This document shows positions 32,431-41,925 of a DNA stretch of 64,000 nt, piece after piece. Within the stretch, counting starts at the first letter, position 1. Each line of letters begins with the position of its first letter. The notes under the pieces were generated by a model. That model saw nothing but the letters and a program-made list of their open reading frames with translations. It made no database searches and was not told where the DNA came from. Origin of the DNA: Muribaculaceae bacterium (GTDB lineage: Bacteria; Bacteroidota; Bacteroidia; Bacteroidales; Muribaculaceae); NCBI GenBank assembly GCA_017557625.1, contig JAFYYG010000016.1, positions 35,188 to 99,187 on the forward strand. The letters are read 5' to 3'. Both the position numbers and the translations under genes were made by a program.

Positions 32431-33217
32431 ATATCTCGACTTATTGCAGCATGTGCTTGACAACGGCACTATCAAGCACGACCGCACTGGCACTGGCACC
32501 AAGAGCATCTTTGGGTATCAGCTGCGGTGCGACTTGAGCAAGGGGTTCCCGCTGCTCACCACCAAGAAGGTGCATCTCAAGTCTATAATCTACGAACTGC
32601 TGTGGTTCCTCAAGGGCGACACCAACGTGCGCTACCTGCAGGAGCACGGGGTGCGCATCTGGAACGAATGGGCCGACGAAAACGGCGACTTGGGACCAGT
32701 CTATGGCGGTCAGTGGCGTTCTTGGCCCGACTACAACGGCGGCCACATCGACCAAATCTCGCAGATAATCGACCAGATAAAGAACACGCCCGACTCGCGC
32801 CGCATCATAGTTAGCGCGTGGAACGTAGCCGACGTGCCCACGATGAAGCTGCCTCCGTGCCACACGCTGTTCCAGTTCTATGTCGCCAACGGCAAGCTGA
32901 GTCTGCAGCTCTACCAGCGCAGCGCCGACCTATTCCTGGGCGTGCCGTTCAACATTGCCAGCTATGCGCTGCTGTGCATGATGGTGGCGCACGTCACAGG
33001 TCTTGAGCCGGGCGAGTTTGTCCACACCTTTGGCGACGCGCACATCTACCTCAACCACATGGACCAGGTGCATGAGCAGCTCAGCCGCGAGCCACGCCCC
33101 CTGCCCCGCATGATCCTCAACCCCGAGGTGAAGAGCATCTTCGACTACCAGTACGACGACTTCCAGCTCGAAGGCTACGACCCCTGGCCACTAATCAAGG
33201 GAGTGGTCTCTGTGTAG
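32423..33217 (+). CDS. thyA: Thymidylate synthase
   Basis: A 264-residue ThyA that makes dTMP from dUMP with methylene-tetrahydrofolate. The catalytic Cys is in [14 protein letters not shown] (about 146). Phosphate-binding Arg residues lie in [12 protein letters not shown] and [11 protein letters not shown], and [20 protein letters not shown] is the dUMP/folate signature (read in parts). Length equals E. coli ThyA. It is followed by folA, which recycles the dihydrofolate it makes, and the two are probably co-transcribed. The 5' leader is mostly heptamer array. Confidence 0.97.
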   Translation: MKQYLDLLQHVLDNGTIKHDRTGTGTKSIFGYQLRCDLSKGFPLLTTKKVHLKSIIYELLWFLKGDTNVRYLQEHGVRIWNEWADENGDLGPVYGGQWRSWPDYNGGHIDQISQIIDQIKNTPDSRRIIVSAWNVADVPTMKLPPCHTLFQFYVANGKLSLQLYQRSADLFLGVPFNIASYALLCMMVAHVTGLEPGEFVHTFGDAHIYLNHMDQVHEQLSREPRPLPRMILNPEVKSIFDYQYDDFQLEGYDPWPLIKGVVSV

Positions 33218-33228
33218 CGCCTTTGGCG

Positions 33229-33388
33229 CGGGGATCGGGGATCGGGGATCGGAGATCGAGAATCGGGGAACGGGGATTGAGAATCGAGGATCGGAAATCG
33301 AGGATCGAATCCTCTCTACTCTCCACTCTGCACTCTATACTCTCCCCTCTCAACTGACAACTGACAACTGATAACTATGAACTATTCT
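33229..33388. repeat. Composite heptanucleotide array between thyA and folA
   Basis: About 22 units in nearly continuous 7-nt phase pass through three families: GATCGGG/GATCGAG (33229-33307), CTCTACT/CTCCACT (about 33310-33348) and AACTGAC/AACTGAT (about 33350-33380). The folA ATG falls inside the last family (GATAACTATGAACTATT). Confidence 0.95.
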
Positions 33389-33883
33389 GCAATCGTAGCA
33401 ATCGACCGTAATGGGGCGATTGGCAAGGAGGGGCAACTGCTGTGCCACCTGCCTGCCGACATGAAGCATTTTAAGGAAACCACCATGGGGCATTCCATCG
33501 TGATGGGGCGCAAGACATTTGAGTCGTTCCCAAAGGGCGCACTGCCTGGGCGGCAGAATATTGTAATCACCCGCAACCGCGACTATGCCGCCGAGGGTGT
33601 GACCGTAGCCCACAGCGTTGACGAGGCATTAGAGGCAGCCACTATGCCCGGCGAGGTGTTCATAATCGGCGGCGAGGAAATCTACCGTGCCACCTTCGAG
33701 AGGGTCAATACCATCCACCTCACCGTCATTGACCACAAATTCCGCGATGCCGACGCCCACTTCCCCCGTATCGACATGCGCTCCTGGAAAATCATCAGTG
33801 AGGAGCCCCACCCCGCCGCCGACCGCAATCCCTATCCTTACACCTTCATGACTCTGCAACGCAAGAAGTCTAATGGGCGTTAG
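33377..33883 (+). CDS. folA: Dihydrofolate reductase
   Basis: A 168-residue DHFR. Recognisable blocks are AIVAIDRNGAIGKEG, HLPADMKHFKETTMG, VMGRKTFESFP and EVFIIGGEEIY. The substrate-carboxylate Asp27-equivalent is in LPADM. The residue that is almost always Trp before HLPAD (Trp22 in E. coli) is Cys23 here (codon TGC, 33443-33445). The gene follows thyA, and its start codon lies in a heptamer array, without a visible promoter of its own. Function is secure from family, but the Cys may alter folate or inhibitor binding. Confidence 0.94.
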   Translation: MNYSAIVAIDRNGAIGKEGQLLCHLPADMKHFKETTMGHSIVMGRKTFESFPKGALPGRQNIVITRNRDYAAEGVTVAHSVDEALEAATMPGEVFIIGGEEIYRATFERVNTIHLTVIDHKFRDADAHFPRIDMRSWKIISEEPHPAADRNPYPYTFMTLQRKKSNGR

Positions 33884-34028
33884 ACACTGGATGGTCGCGC
33901 TCCGCGCTCAAAATTGAATGAAAATTGGAATGAAAATTATTCCCAGATTATATGCAATTTTATAAAAAATTTTAATCAATTTTAAGCGAAGCGCCCACCT
34001 CACCTCAAGGTATGCGTTAGCTAATGGA

Positions 34029-36380
34029 TTATCTCACAATCAGCACCTTGGTGGTTCCTGCGCCTGAGCCGTCGGCTTGGGAGGCGATGATGGTATAGAC
34101 GCCAGTTGGCACTAGGTCGCCGTTGTAGTTGCATCCGTCCCACGACACCATGCCGCCTGTTGACTTGAGCGAACAGATGACGCTGCCCGACGGATCAGCA
34201 ATCTTCACGAGAGAGTTCTCCATGAGGCCTGTGATGTTTATGGGGCCGCCATAGTCGGGGCGCACCGGGTTAGGATAAGCATAGATATTGCTGAAATTCT
34301 CCTGTCCTGGAGTGGCATCACTAACATACTCTGCAACACCAAAAGGCGTGGTGACAAATACGGCATTTCCCGTCGGGTCGCAGCACACCTGATAGATTTG
34401 GTTGGTGCCCAACACGCTATTGCTGGCGTTGAAATTCTTGATAACCTGCTGTCCGTCGGCACTCACAAGGAAGAGTCCCGACTCGTTAGTGCCTATCCAC
34501 TTGCGGTTAGCGCCATCCACAGCGATGCAGTTGACAGTCTGTCCGTCGAGCAGGTAGTCGGCAAGGTTGGTGCCGTCGTTGCGTGGCACCTTGATGTGAG
34601 TGACGTGGAAGCCGGGCTCAAACGCCTTGCTGGGGTCGAATGCTATCATTCCTGAGGTAGTTCCCATCCACACCATACCATTGTTGTCGGCAGTGATAGC
34701 GCGAATTTCATACCATGCCATGTTCTTGCCGTCCTGATCGGGCAAGGTGCCTGAGGCAAACGAGATACTATTCTTCACCGACAGATCGCTGTTATTGTTC
34801 CATATCACAATGGGTTTCTGGTAATGTCCACAAGCAAACACCTTGGTGTCGCCAGAGCCAATAGCAAACTGCGCACGCTTGAAACTGCTGTGGTTGAGGT
34901 TGCTGATGTGTGCAGTCTTATTGTAGATAAAGTCCTCAGCGGTAAGCTCCGTCTTGGTCTGCTTAGCTGGTGTGAGCACACGCACAGGATTCTCTTCATC
35001 GGTAGTCTGCACAATCCACAAGTTGCCCTGTGAGTCAAATTTCAGCGCTGGCATACGAGTTTTCTTGATAAACCCACAAGCTTCGCCAACGTAATTTGCC
35101 ACAAACTGACCATTAGTGACCTTATAAATACCCTTCTTGCGAGTGCTGAAGAAGTAGGTGTTGGCTTCATTAGGCGAGAACACAAACCATCCAGGGCAAT
35201 AGCTGCCCTCAGCATCGGGTTCTGGCATATCTTCGGGAGTGATATCTTCCCAAAAAGTACCGTCGAAAGTGTTGAATTTCGTCTTATTTGAAAGAGTGTA
35301 ATTGATGTCACGATCAAGGATGTCTTCAAGGACGGCATTGTCGCTGGTGCTAGTGAGAACAAGCTTCTCGTGGGCAACATCATAAATCATCCAGAAAGGA
35401 ATGACAGGGATGGAGATGGCGTTTGGCACCACATTAAGTGTTACAACGTCTCCGTCAGTGTGATGCAGACCCTCCTCATTGAGAAACCATGAGCCATCGC
35501 CATCAATAGAGGCGTAGATACCGCCACCCTCATGTCGCTCTACTTCTCCACCACTAGCATTAGTTGTGTAGTGAGAATCGCCCCCCACAAAGCTCGCCAC
35601 ATATCCTTCTTTACGCAATTTGTTTACCGTTATTGGCTGGCCTGCCGCCACCTGCGACTGAGAGAAAGCAAGATTCTCGCCATTAACAGTTACCGTCACC
35701 AGACTCAGCTGGTTTTTATCGAGCACAAAGAACTTGTTGTCGGCAATAGGCACCATGGGGCCCACGAGTCCCACCCTCTCGGCTTTGAAGTCGCTCATCT
35801 GCTGAATATGTTTCTTGGCTAGGGCGTAATAATAATTCCCTTCGTGGCTCGCAATAAGATACTCATCCAGTATCATTGCACTCTCCATAGCCATGTCGGA
35901 AATGAAAGACGACACTACCTCAAGCTTGCTGTCGTTGTAAATCACAAAACCAAAATCGGTAGCCACAACAACTCTATTGCCACTTGCAAATGTAATGTCA
36001 TTGATGGTTTTAGAGACAGCGATGTCGGCATTCTTTATGTCACTCATATTACTCACATCGCCATTCCTGACGTCTATCACATCGATGTTGGAGTTCTGGT
36101 ATGCCACCATTATGTAGTGCTTATCCTGGTTGTAGTAAATATTCTTTACTCCCGAGTCGCTAAGATAGTTGGCGCGGCTAAGATGCTCATTCTCTTGAGT
36201 ATCCTTGTTATAGCGATACAGATTTTCGCTGGCAAGATAATACACCTCATCGCCCACATCAATGCAGTTGGTGATATTTTCTCCCGCAAACATGGGATGA
36301 AGAATCCACTTGCCATAGTCGCTTTGCGCCTGAGCCACCATTGCCACAAGCGCCATTACCAGAGTGATGATATGTTTCAT
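34029..36380 (-). CDS. PorZ-like beta-propeller protein with T9SS C-terminal domain (copy 1)
   Basis: A 783-residue exported protein with signal peptide MKHIITLVMALVAMVAQAQ. Two beta-propeller regions follow; the N-terminal one starts WILHPMFAGENITNCIDVGD and shows YIMVAYQNSNIDVIDV. The C-terminus is a type A sorting domain (YAYPNPVRPDYGGPINITG through TKVLIVR). Size and layout match P. gingivalis PorZ (about 776 residues), part of the cell-surface attachment complex of type IX secretion. It is the most divergent of three tandem paralogues and transcribed last. Which copy, if any, is the true PorZ is not clear. Confidence 0.8.
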   Translation of the reverse strand: MKHIITLVMALVAMVAQAQSDYGKWILHPMFAGENITNCIDVGDEVYYLASENLYRYNKDTQENEHLSRANYLSDSGVKNIYYNQDKHYIMVAYQNSNIDVIDVRNGDVSNMSDIKNADIAVSKTINDITFASGNRVVVATDFGFVIYNDSKLEVVSSFISDMAMESAMILDEYLIASHEGNYYYALAKKHIQQMSDFKAERVGLVGPMVPIADNKFFVLDKNQLSLVTVTVNGENLAFSQSQVAAGQPITVNKLRKEGYVASFVGGDSHYTTNASGGEVERHEGGGIYASIDGDGSWFLNEEGLHHTDGDVVTLNVVPNAISIPVIPFWMIYDVAHEKLVLTSTSDNAVLEDILDRDINYTLSNKTKFNTFDGTFWEDITPEDMPEPDAEGSYCPGWFVFSPNEANTYFFSTRKKGIYKVTNGQFVANYVGEACGFIKKTRMPALKFDSQGNLWIVQTTDEENPVRVLTPAKQTKTELTAEDFIYNKTAHISNLNHSSFKRAQFAIGSGDTKVFACGHYQKPIVIWNNNSDLSVKNSISFASGTLPDQDGKNMAWYEIRAITADNNGMVWMGTTSGMIAFDPSKAFEPGFHVTHIKVPRNDGTNLADYLLDGQTVNCIAVDGANRKWIGTNESGLFLVSADGQQVIKNFNASNSVLGTNQIYQVCCDPTGNAVFVTTPFGVAEYVSDATPGQENFSNIYAYPNPVRPDYGGPINITGLMENSLVKIADPSGSVICSLKSTGGMVSWDGCNYNGDLVPTGVYTIIASQADGSGAGTTKVLIVR

Positions 36381-36404
36381 TATTTTGTATGCCGTTTATG
36401 GTTT

Positions 36405-36442
36405 ATATGAACTATAAACTATGAACTGAAAACTGACAACTA
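36405..36442. repeat. Heptanucleotide array (GAACTAT/GAACTGA type) between PorZ-like copies 1 and 2
   Basis: About five units (GAACTAT, AAACTAT, GAACTGA, AAACTGA, CAACTAT) end directly at the stop codon of the upstream PorZ-like gene. Confidence 0.85.
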
Positions 36443-38773
36443 TTTAATAACCGCTATCTTGGCAACAGGTTTACCGGTGGTGCTTGGTGTGGTGCCTTGA
36501 GCGGCATAAACTTTGTAAACACCAGTCTTGACAGGGTTACCACTAGTGTTGCACGCATCCCACATTGCGATGCCTCCAGTGGACTTAAGAGTCGCAACCT
36601 TTGTACCTGCAGCATCGGTGATAACCACGGTTGAGTTATTCATCAAGCCCTTGATGGTGACATAACCAGTAAACGATGACTGAACGGGGTTGGGATAGGC
36701 AAAAACGTTGCTATAGTCGGATTCCGATGGGGTAATATCGCAGAAGTACTCAAGCACGCCGCTAGCAGTTACAACAAGCAACGAATTGGTCGATTGATTA
36801 TAGCACACACTGTAAATCTGGTCGGTAGGCAGCGGGCTGTTTTTCATATTAAAATGCCTAATAATCTCTGAGCAATCAGCACTTACCAGATAAATGCCAT
36901 TAGTATTTGTTGCTATCCACTTGCGGTTTTGTGAATCAACATCAATGCAGTTGACCTGCGTGCCTTCTAGAAGAATTTCGTTCACACTAGTACCTTCATT
37001 AATGCTTAACTTGACACGGTTAATACGGAAGTCGGGATTGAAAGCATCTCGTGGGTCAAAAGAGATGAGTCCGTTCACTGTACCAATCCATATTATGCCA
37101 TTTTTGTCGGCCTTAATATAAACCCATCCGTAGGTTGTGAATTTTTTGTTGTCCTGATCCAAGAAATCCTCAAACACTTTATACTGGTTAAGACTCAAAT
37201 CATCGTTATTGTTCCAGATGATGAGTGGGTCGTTATGGTTTCCAGCCGAAAAAACTTTAGTGTCGCCAGCACCAATGTCGAATGTTATACGCTTGAAACC
37301 ATGACTTTGAGCCTTGCAGACACCGCCCAAATCGTTAACGATAACGTCGGATGGAGAAATCTCATTAAGCGCCTGTTTATTGGGAGTTATCACTAAAACA
37401 TCGGGCGAGATGTCAGTTTTTTCGGTATAGGGTTGAACCATCCACAAATTACCTTTAGAGTCGAAGTCTATTGCCACTGCCCTTTCGCTAACTAGCGCAT
37501 TTTCTCGGTCATATTGCACTACCACGTTGTTGTTCTTCACCTTTGCCACTCCGCCAATTTTACGGAATGAGTAGTAATAAGTGTCAGGCTCATTAGGCGA
37601 CACTGATATCCAGAAGTTGCCGCCAAACTCTGGATTGATGCCTGGGGGGGTAATATTGTGCCACAGCGTGCCATCCCAAGAGTTGATTTCGGTGGTAGTT
37701 GAGGAATCCCATATTTCCAGGACTCGGTTCTCGGCTGTGCGGCAAAGCAGCACACGTTGCTGATAGGGGTCATAAGTGCTCCAATATGCCCTTGCCTTGA
37801 TACTGATGCCATTTGGAGTTATTGTCTCTGCTATCGCCCCATTCACCTGATGCACTAGTCCACTGCTACTCATAATCCACCAGTTGCCGTTCTCATGCGA
37901 GGTGTAAAAACCTTCACCATTGTGGTAAGCTGCATCATTGCCATCGCTGTTGAATGTGAAGTAGTAGCCACCAGAAAAATGGCTTGCCACAAATCCACTG
38001 GGACACTTCTGTATGGACGCAGGCGCGCTATTGACAGCCAAACTAGGCTCAAAAGACAAAGTGCCATCGTCATTAGCAGTAAAATCCACTATGTAAAGTG
38101 CCGAGTTGGTTGTCAAGAAAAATCTATTGTTGTTGATAGGATAGACACGTCCATTTCCCACAGGGTTATCTGCCTGACTGTGCCATCGGGCTTGCTCTAC
38201 CTGCTCACTGGCCTTGCAATAGTAGTATTTGTTGCCCAGAATCATTATCTTGTACTCTCCTACCTGCGCTACCGAAGGTATGTTAACATCAAAGTGCCTT
38301 ACCTCCAAAACCCTGAAAGTCTCGTCTTCGATAGTGATATATCCAAACGATGTGGCGACATAGGTCCACCCTTCGGCAAAGGTTATATCATTAATCACCT
38401 TTGTTTTAGGCAGCACCACATCTTTTATTGCACTCACATTGACCACAGAGCCATCGCCCTTGATAATGTCGATATTGCAGTTGTTATAGGCAATAAAAAG
38501 GTAGTCCTTCTCGTAGTTATAGTATATTTGCTTGATGTTCATGTCGTTGATGGCCCCATTGACATCAACGACAGAATTTGCTTGATTTGTCTTGTCATAG
38601 CAAAATAAACTGCCGCTAACAAGATAGTACACTTTATCGCCCACATCAACACAGTTGGTGACTTTTTCACCAACATAGTAAGGATGTATTTTCCACTGTC
38701 CAGAACCTATCTGGGCAACAGCTATTAAGGTCGTTATAGATAAAATAAAAGTGAAAAGGCTTTTACGAATCAT
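36440..38773 (-). CDS. PorZ-like beta-propeller protein with T9SS C-terminal domain (copy 2)
   Basis: A 777-residue protein. The signal peptide is MIRKSLFTFILSITTLIAVAQ, followed by GQWKIHPYYVGEKVTNCVDV and the propeller repeat FIAYNNCNIDIIKGDG. The middle carries TYYYSFRKIGG and WIGTVNGLISFDP blade motifs, and the C-terminus is a T9SS sorting domain (FAYPNPVQSSFTGYVTIKG). It is closer to copy 3 than to copy 1: both share WKIHPY, YCYDK-like and DPYQQRVLL segments. Upstream is the terminator of copy 3, so it probably has its own promoter. Confidence 0.8.
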   Translation of the reverse strand: MIRKSLFTFILSITTLIAVAQIGSGQWKIHPYYVGEKVTNCVDVGDKVYYLVSGSLFCYDKTNQANSVVDVNGAINDMNIKQIYYNYEKDYLFIAYNNCNIDIIKGDGSVVNVSAIKDVVLPKTKVINDITFAEGWTYVATSFGYITIEDETFRVLEVRHFDVNIPSVAQVGEYKIMILGNKYYYCKASEQVEQARWHSQADNPVGNGRVYPINNNRFFLTTNSALYIVDFTANDDGTLSFEPSLAVNSAPASIQKCPSGFVASHFSGGYYFTFNSDGNDAAYHNGEGFYTSHENGNWWIMSSSGLVHQVNGAIAETITPNGISIKARAYWSTYDPYQQRVLLCRTAENRVLEIWDSSTTTEINSWDGTLWHNITPPGINPEFGGNFWISVSPNEPDTYYYSFRKIGGVAKVKNNNVVVQYDRENALVSERAVAIDFDSKGNLWMVQPYTEKTDISPDVLVITPNKQALNEISPSDVIVNDLGGVCKAQSHGFKRITFDIGAGDTKVFSAGNHNDPLIIWNNNDDLSLNQYKVFEDFLDQDNKKFTTYGWVYIKADKNGIIWIGTVNGLISFDPRDAFNPDFRINRVKLSINEGTSVNEILLEGTQVNCIDVDSQNRKWIATNTNGIYLVSADCSEIIRHFNMKNSPLPTDQIYSVCYNQSTNSLLVVTASGVLEYFCDITPSESDYSNVFAYPNPVQSSFTGYVTIKGLMNNSTVVITDAAGTKVATLKSTGGIAMWDACNTSGNPVKTGVYKVYAAQGTTPSTTGKPVAKIAVIK

Positions 38774-38856
38774 AGTGTTTATTATTTTTTATATTTCATA
38801 TATAACGAGAGAAATAGCACTAAAATTGTATTACTGGCAAAAACGTAATGAAAAAA

Positions 38857-38883
38857 CCAGAGTTCCAACGACTGGAACCCTGG
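38857..38883 (-). terminator. Rho-independent terminator of PorZ-like copy 3
   Basis: Stem CCAG/CTGG plus GTTCCA/TGGAAC, with one internal A-C mismatch and a 5-nt loop. On the minus strand it is followed by TTTTTTC. It lies 37 nt beyond the stop codon. Confidence 0.88.
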
Positions 38884-38919
38884 CAGTATTTTGGAAGCAA
38901 TCTTCCCTCTAGATTGTTT

Positions 38920-41241
38920 CTACTTTATAACCGCTATTTCGGTCAACGGCTCGCCAGTAGTGACGGTGTCGCCTTGGGAAGCATAAACCTTGTAGATGCC
39001 GGTATCAACCTTCTCTCCATTCTCATCACAAACGTCCCAAAGAGCGATGCCGCCAATCGACACCATAGTCTTGACAACATTGCCATCACCATCGGTAATC
39101 ACAACGTTAGAGTTTGCCATCAAGCCCTTGATGGTAATCATGCCTGTGAAATCGGGTTCCACGAGTTCAGGATAAGCATAAACGTTGCTGTAGTCGTCTT
39201 CGGCAGGGGTCACATCGGGGAAATATTCCACCACGCCATTAGGCGTTACCATAATCACCGAATTGGTGGCGCGGTTGCAGCACACGCTGTAAACCTTGTC
39301 GCTCGGTAGTGGACTGTTGCTGGTGTTGAAATGCTTGAAAATCTCAGAACCGTCGGGACTCACGAAATACACACCTGAAGCGTCGGTGGCCAGCCACTTG
39401 TTGTTAGCCGCATCTACATCAATATAATTGACCTCTAAACCTTCACACAGTACCCCAGAAACCTCAGCACCTTCATTCTTTGTGTAGGTAATGCGATTGA
39501 TGCGCACATCTTCGTCAAAAGCCTCTAGTGGATTGAGTGACACCACACCATTAACCGTTGCGAACCAAATCATTCCATCATTGTCGGCCTTGATGTAAAC
39601 CCATCCCCAAGGAGCGAAGCTCTTGTTATCCTGATCATTGAACGATTTGAAAACCTTGTATTGTTTCAAACTCAAATCTTCGTTATTATTCCAAATAATG
39701 ACTGGGGATTCATAATCACCCGCCGAATACACTTTAGTGTCGCCAGCGCCAATATCGAATGAAAAGCGTTTGAAACCCGAACTAAAGCAAGCTCCACCCA
39801 TATCATTGATGACAAACTTGGATGGATCAACCACAGTAAGCAATTGGTTCTCTGGGGTTATCGCAAAAGCATCTACATTATTGGTACTGCGAGACTGAGG
39901 CATCCAAAGATTGCCTTGTGAGTCAAATCTCATTGCCACGCAACGTGAGACATAAGGGCTGTTTGCTGCCGTATATGAAATTACCACACTATCATTCTGC
40001 ACTTTGCACACGCCACTGTCGAGACGGCAACAGTAGTAGTAGGTGTTAGGTTCATTGGGAGAAATAACCAAATCCTTGTTTCCTTGATTGTTAGGAGCGC
40101 CAGCAGGAGTGATGTTGCTCCATAAGGCGCCATCATATGCATTTATTTCGGTCTTGGCTCCAGAATTTGCTCCCTCTAAGACAAAATTGTCGGTAGTGCG
40201 TCCCAAAAGCACACGCTGCTGATAGGGATCATAAGTGCTATAATATGCATTAGCACTGATGCTCACTCCGTTGGGCAACACATTTTCTCCCGCTTCACCA
40301 TCAACAACATGAGTCAGTCCATCAGCACCTAGTGTCCACCAATTACCATTTTCCTGACTTGACATCAGTTTATTACCAGTGACTTTGGTGGTTTTGCTTG
40401 CATCGGGCAAAATGGTGTAGTAGTAATTCTTGGCTGGAAAACTTGCGACAAATCCTGTTGGAGTGGGCTGAACGGTGGTGGGAGCAGCAGCCACTACTTG
40501 CTTAAGAGTGAAGTTGAGAGTATCCACGCCCAAGCTGTCGGTGCCATGACCTATTGTCACAATTTGGAACGTGCTCTTGCAAGTGAGGAAAAACTTGGTA
40601 TCGTTGATTGGCAGTATGCGCCCGTCACCTTTAGCGTTGGCAACTTGTTTGTGCCATCTGGCAGCCTCGATTGTTGTGTCGGCATCACAATAATAGAACT
40701 TGCTTCCCGTACTCATCACCTTATAGCCACCAATCTCGGCAACCGATGCCACATTTGCATCATAGTTGCGCACCTCCTTGATATCGAAGGTCTCATCGTC
40801 GAGCATCAGATACCCAAACGAAGTGGCAATATATACCCTGCCGTTGCAAAAATTCACATCATTGATTGTCTTGGCCTTGTGCATTACCACATCCTTGATG
40901 GCAGGAATGTTTATTACCTCACCATTGGCCTGGATGATGTCGATATTACAGTCAGAATAAGCGACAACAAGATATTGCCTTGTGTAGTTGTAATAAATCT
41001 GTTTGATGATGATGCCGTTGAGCAAATTGTTGGCATTGAGTGCCATGTTGCTCTGCTGTTCCTTGTCGTAGCAATAGAGGCTACCACTTGACAGGTAATA
41101 AACTCTATCGCCAGCGTCAATGCAGTTTTTAGCACTGGAACCAACGAAATAGGGGTGGATTTTCCATTGCCCGGCACCAAGCTGAGCGCTTGCCAGCAAC
41201 GGCAAAGCCAGGAAAATCGCCAAGAATAATTTTTTTATCAT
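38920..41241 (-). CDS. PorZ-like beta-propeller protein with T9SS C-terminal domain (copy 3)
   Basis: I take the start as MIKKLFLAIFLALPLLASAQ (41241), which is a signal peptide; the upstream in-frame ATG adds 21 unlikely residues. The 773-residue protein has the same plan as copies 1 and 2: WKIHPYFVGSSAKNCIDAGD, VVAYSDCNIDIIQANG, blade motifs such as MIWFATVNGVVSLNP, and a type A sorting domain (YAYPELVEPDFTGMITIKG). The usual YPNP of the sorting domain is YPEL here. A strong terminator ends the transcript, so the three copies are not one simple operon. Confidence 0.8.
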   Translation of the reverse strand: MIKKLFLAIFLALPLLASAQLGAGQWKIHPYFVGSSAKNCIDAGDRVYYLSSGSLYCYDKEQQSNMALNANNLLNGIIIKQIYYNYTRQYLVVAYSDCNIDIIQANGEVINIPAIKDVVMHKAKTINDVNFCNGRVYIATSFGYLMLDDETFDIKEVRNYDANVASVAEIGGYKVMSTGSKFYYCDADTTIEAARWHKQVANAKGDGRILPINDTKFFLTCKSTFQIVTIGHGTDSLGVDTLNFTLKQVVAAAPTTVQPTPTGFVASFPAKNYYYTILPDASKTTKVTGNKLMSSQENGNWWTLGADGLTHVVDGEAGENVLPNGVSISANAYYSTYDPYQQRVLLGRTTDNFVLEGANSGAKTEINAYDGALWSNITPAGAPNNQGNKDLVISPNEPNTYYYCCRLDSGVCKVQNDSVVISYTAANSPYVSRCVAMRFDSQGNLWMPQSRSTNNVDAFAITPENQLLTVVDPSKFVINDMGGACFSSGFKRFSFDIGAGDTKVYSAGDYESPVIIWNNNEDLSLKQYKVFKSFNDQDNKSFAPWGWVYIKADNDGMIWFATVNGVVSLNPLEAFDEDVRINRITYTKNEGAEVSGVLCEGLEVNYIDVDAANNKWLATDASGVYFVSPDGSEIFKHFNTSNSPLPSDKVYSVCCNRATNSVIMVTPNGVVEYFPDVTPAEDDYSNVYAYPELVEPDFTGMITIKGLMANSNVVITDGDGNVVKTMVSIGGIALWDVCDENGEKVDTGIYKVYASQGDTVTTGEPLTEIAVIK

Positions 41242-41341
41242 AATCTTTTCAGTGTTTTTTGTTTCTCTTTCAAGTTGAGGTGGCCATACAACACACCTTA
41301 ACACATATAACGTTATTTTAGTGCAAAAATTGTGTGGAATT

Positions 41342-41812
41342 TCAATAGCTTAGGTCTTTTTCCATCTTGTTGCCAGGGTAATTGTTAAAAGCGAGCTTGC
41401 ACCACTGTCCTGCCACACTGCTCTCATAGCGCAGATAATTCTTGTTGTTTTCAAGAAAAAATGTCACGTCAACATGTCCGTTATACACACCCTCCTTGCC
41501 ACCAAAGGCCGAAATTTTCCCCTTTTTCTCTTGGATGGTGATCTTGTCGTCGATGATGGTGGTGATGAGGTTTACGGTCTCGCCCTCACTCAATATCAGC
41601 CCCTCACGCTCAATGGTCACCGAACCGTCGTCGCGAGCCAAGAGCCTCAGCTTGCTTGTACCCTCTTTTTGCTGCTGCGGTGCCGCTGCAAGGTCTAGCG
41701 AGATAAGAACTGATGTTGCTGGAGCAGTCTTTTTCTGCCTAAGAAAAAGTCCAACAAATGCCATAGCCAGAAAAAAAGCTATTGTATAAAATTCAATTGA
41801 TGTAAAGTCCAT
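41342..41812 (-). CDS. Small membrane-anchored protein of unknown function
   Basis: A 156-residue protein with one N-terminal helix (FYTIAFFLAMAFVGLFL) and a soluble beta-rich domain. Recognisable segments are LARDDGSVTIEREGLILSEG, TIIDDKITIQEKKGKI and HVDVTFFLENNKNYLRYESS. Such proteins are common in Bacteroidetes genomes near housekeeping genes, but I do not recognise a named family. It diverges from the polyprenyl synthetase gene. Confidence 0.65.
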   Translation of the reverse strand: MDFTSIEFYTIAFFLAMAFVGLFLRQKKTAPATSVLISLDLAAAPQQQKEGTSKLRLLARDDGSVTIEREGLILSEGETVNLITTIIDDKITIQEKKGKISAFGGKEGVYNGHVDVTFFLENNKNYLRYESSVAGQWCKLAFNNYPGNKMEKDLSY

Positions 41813-41925
41813 TTTTTAACACGTCAAAGGTAATAATAATCTTTGAATATTTTTCACTTTTGCAAAAAACTTACCAAAAATTATGCCTACCAAAAATATT
41901 ATTGCTAATTTTGCGCTTTGTAAGT

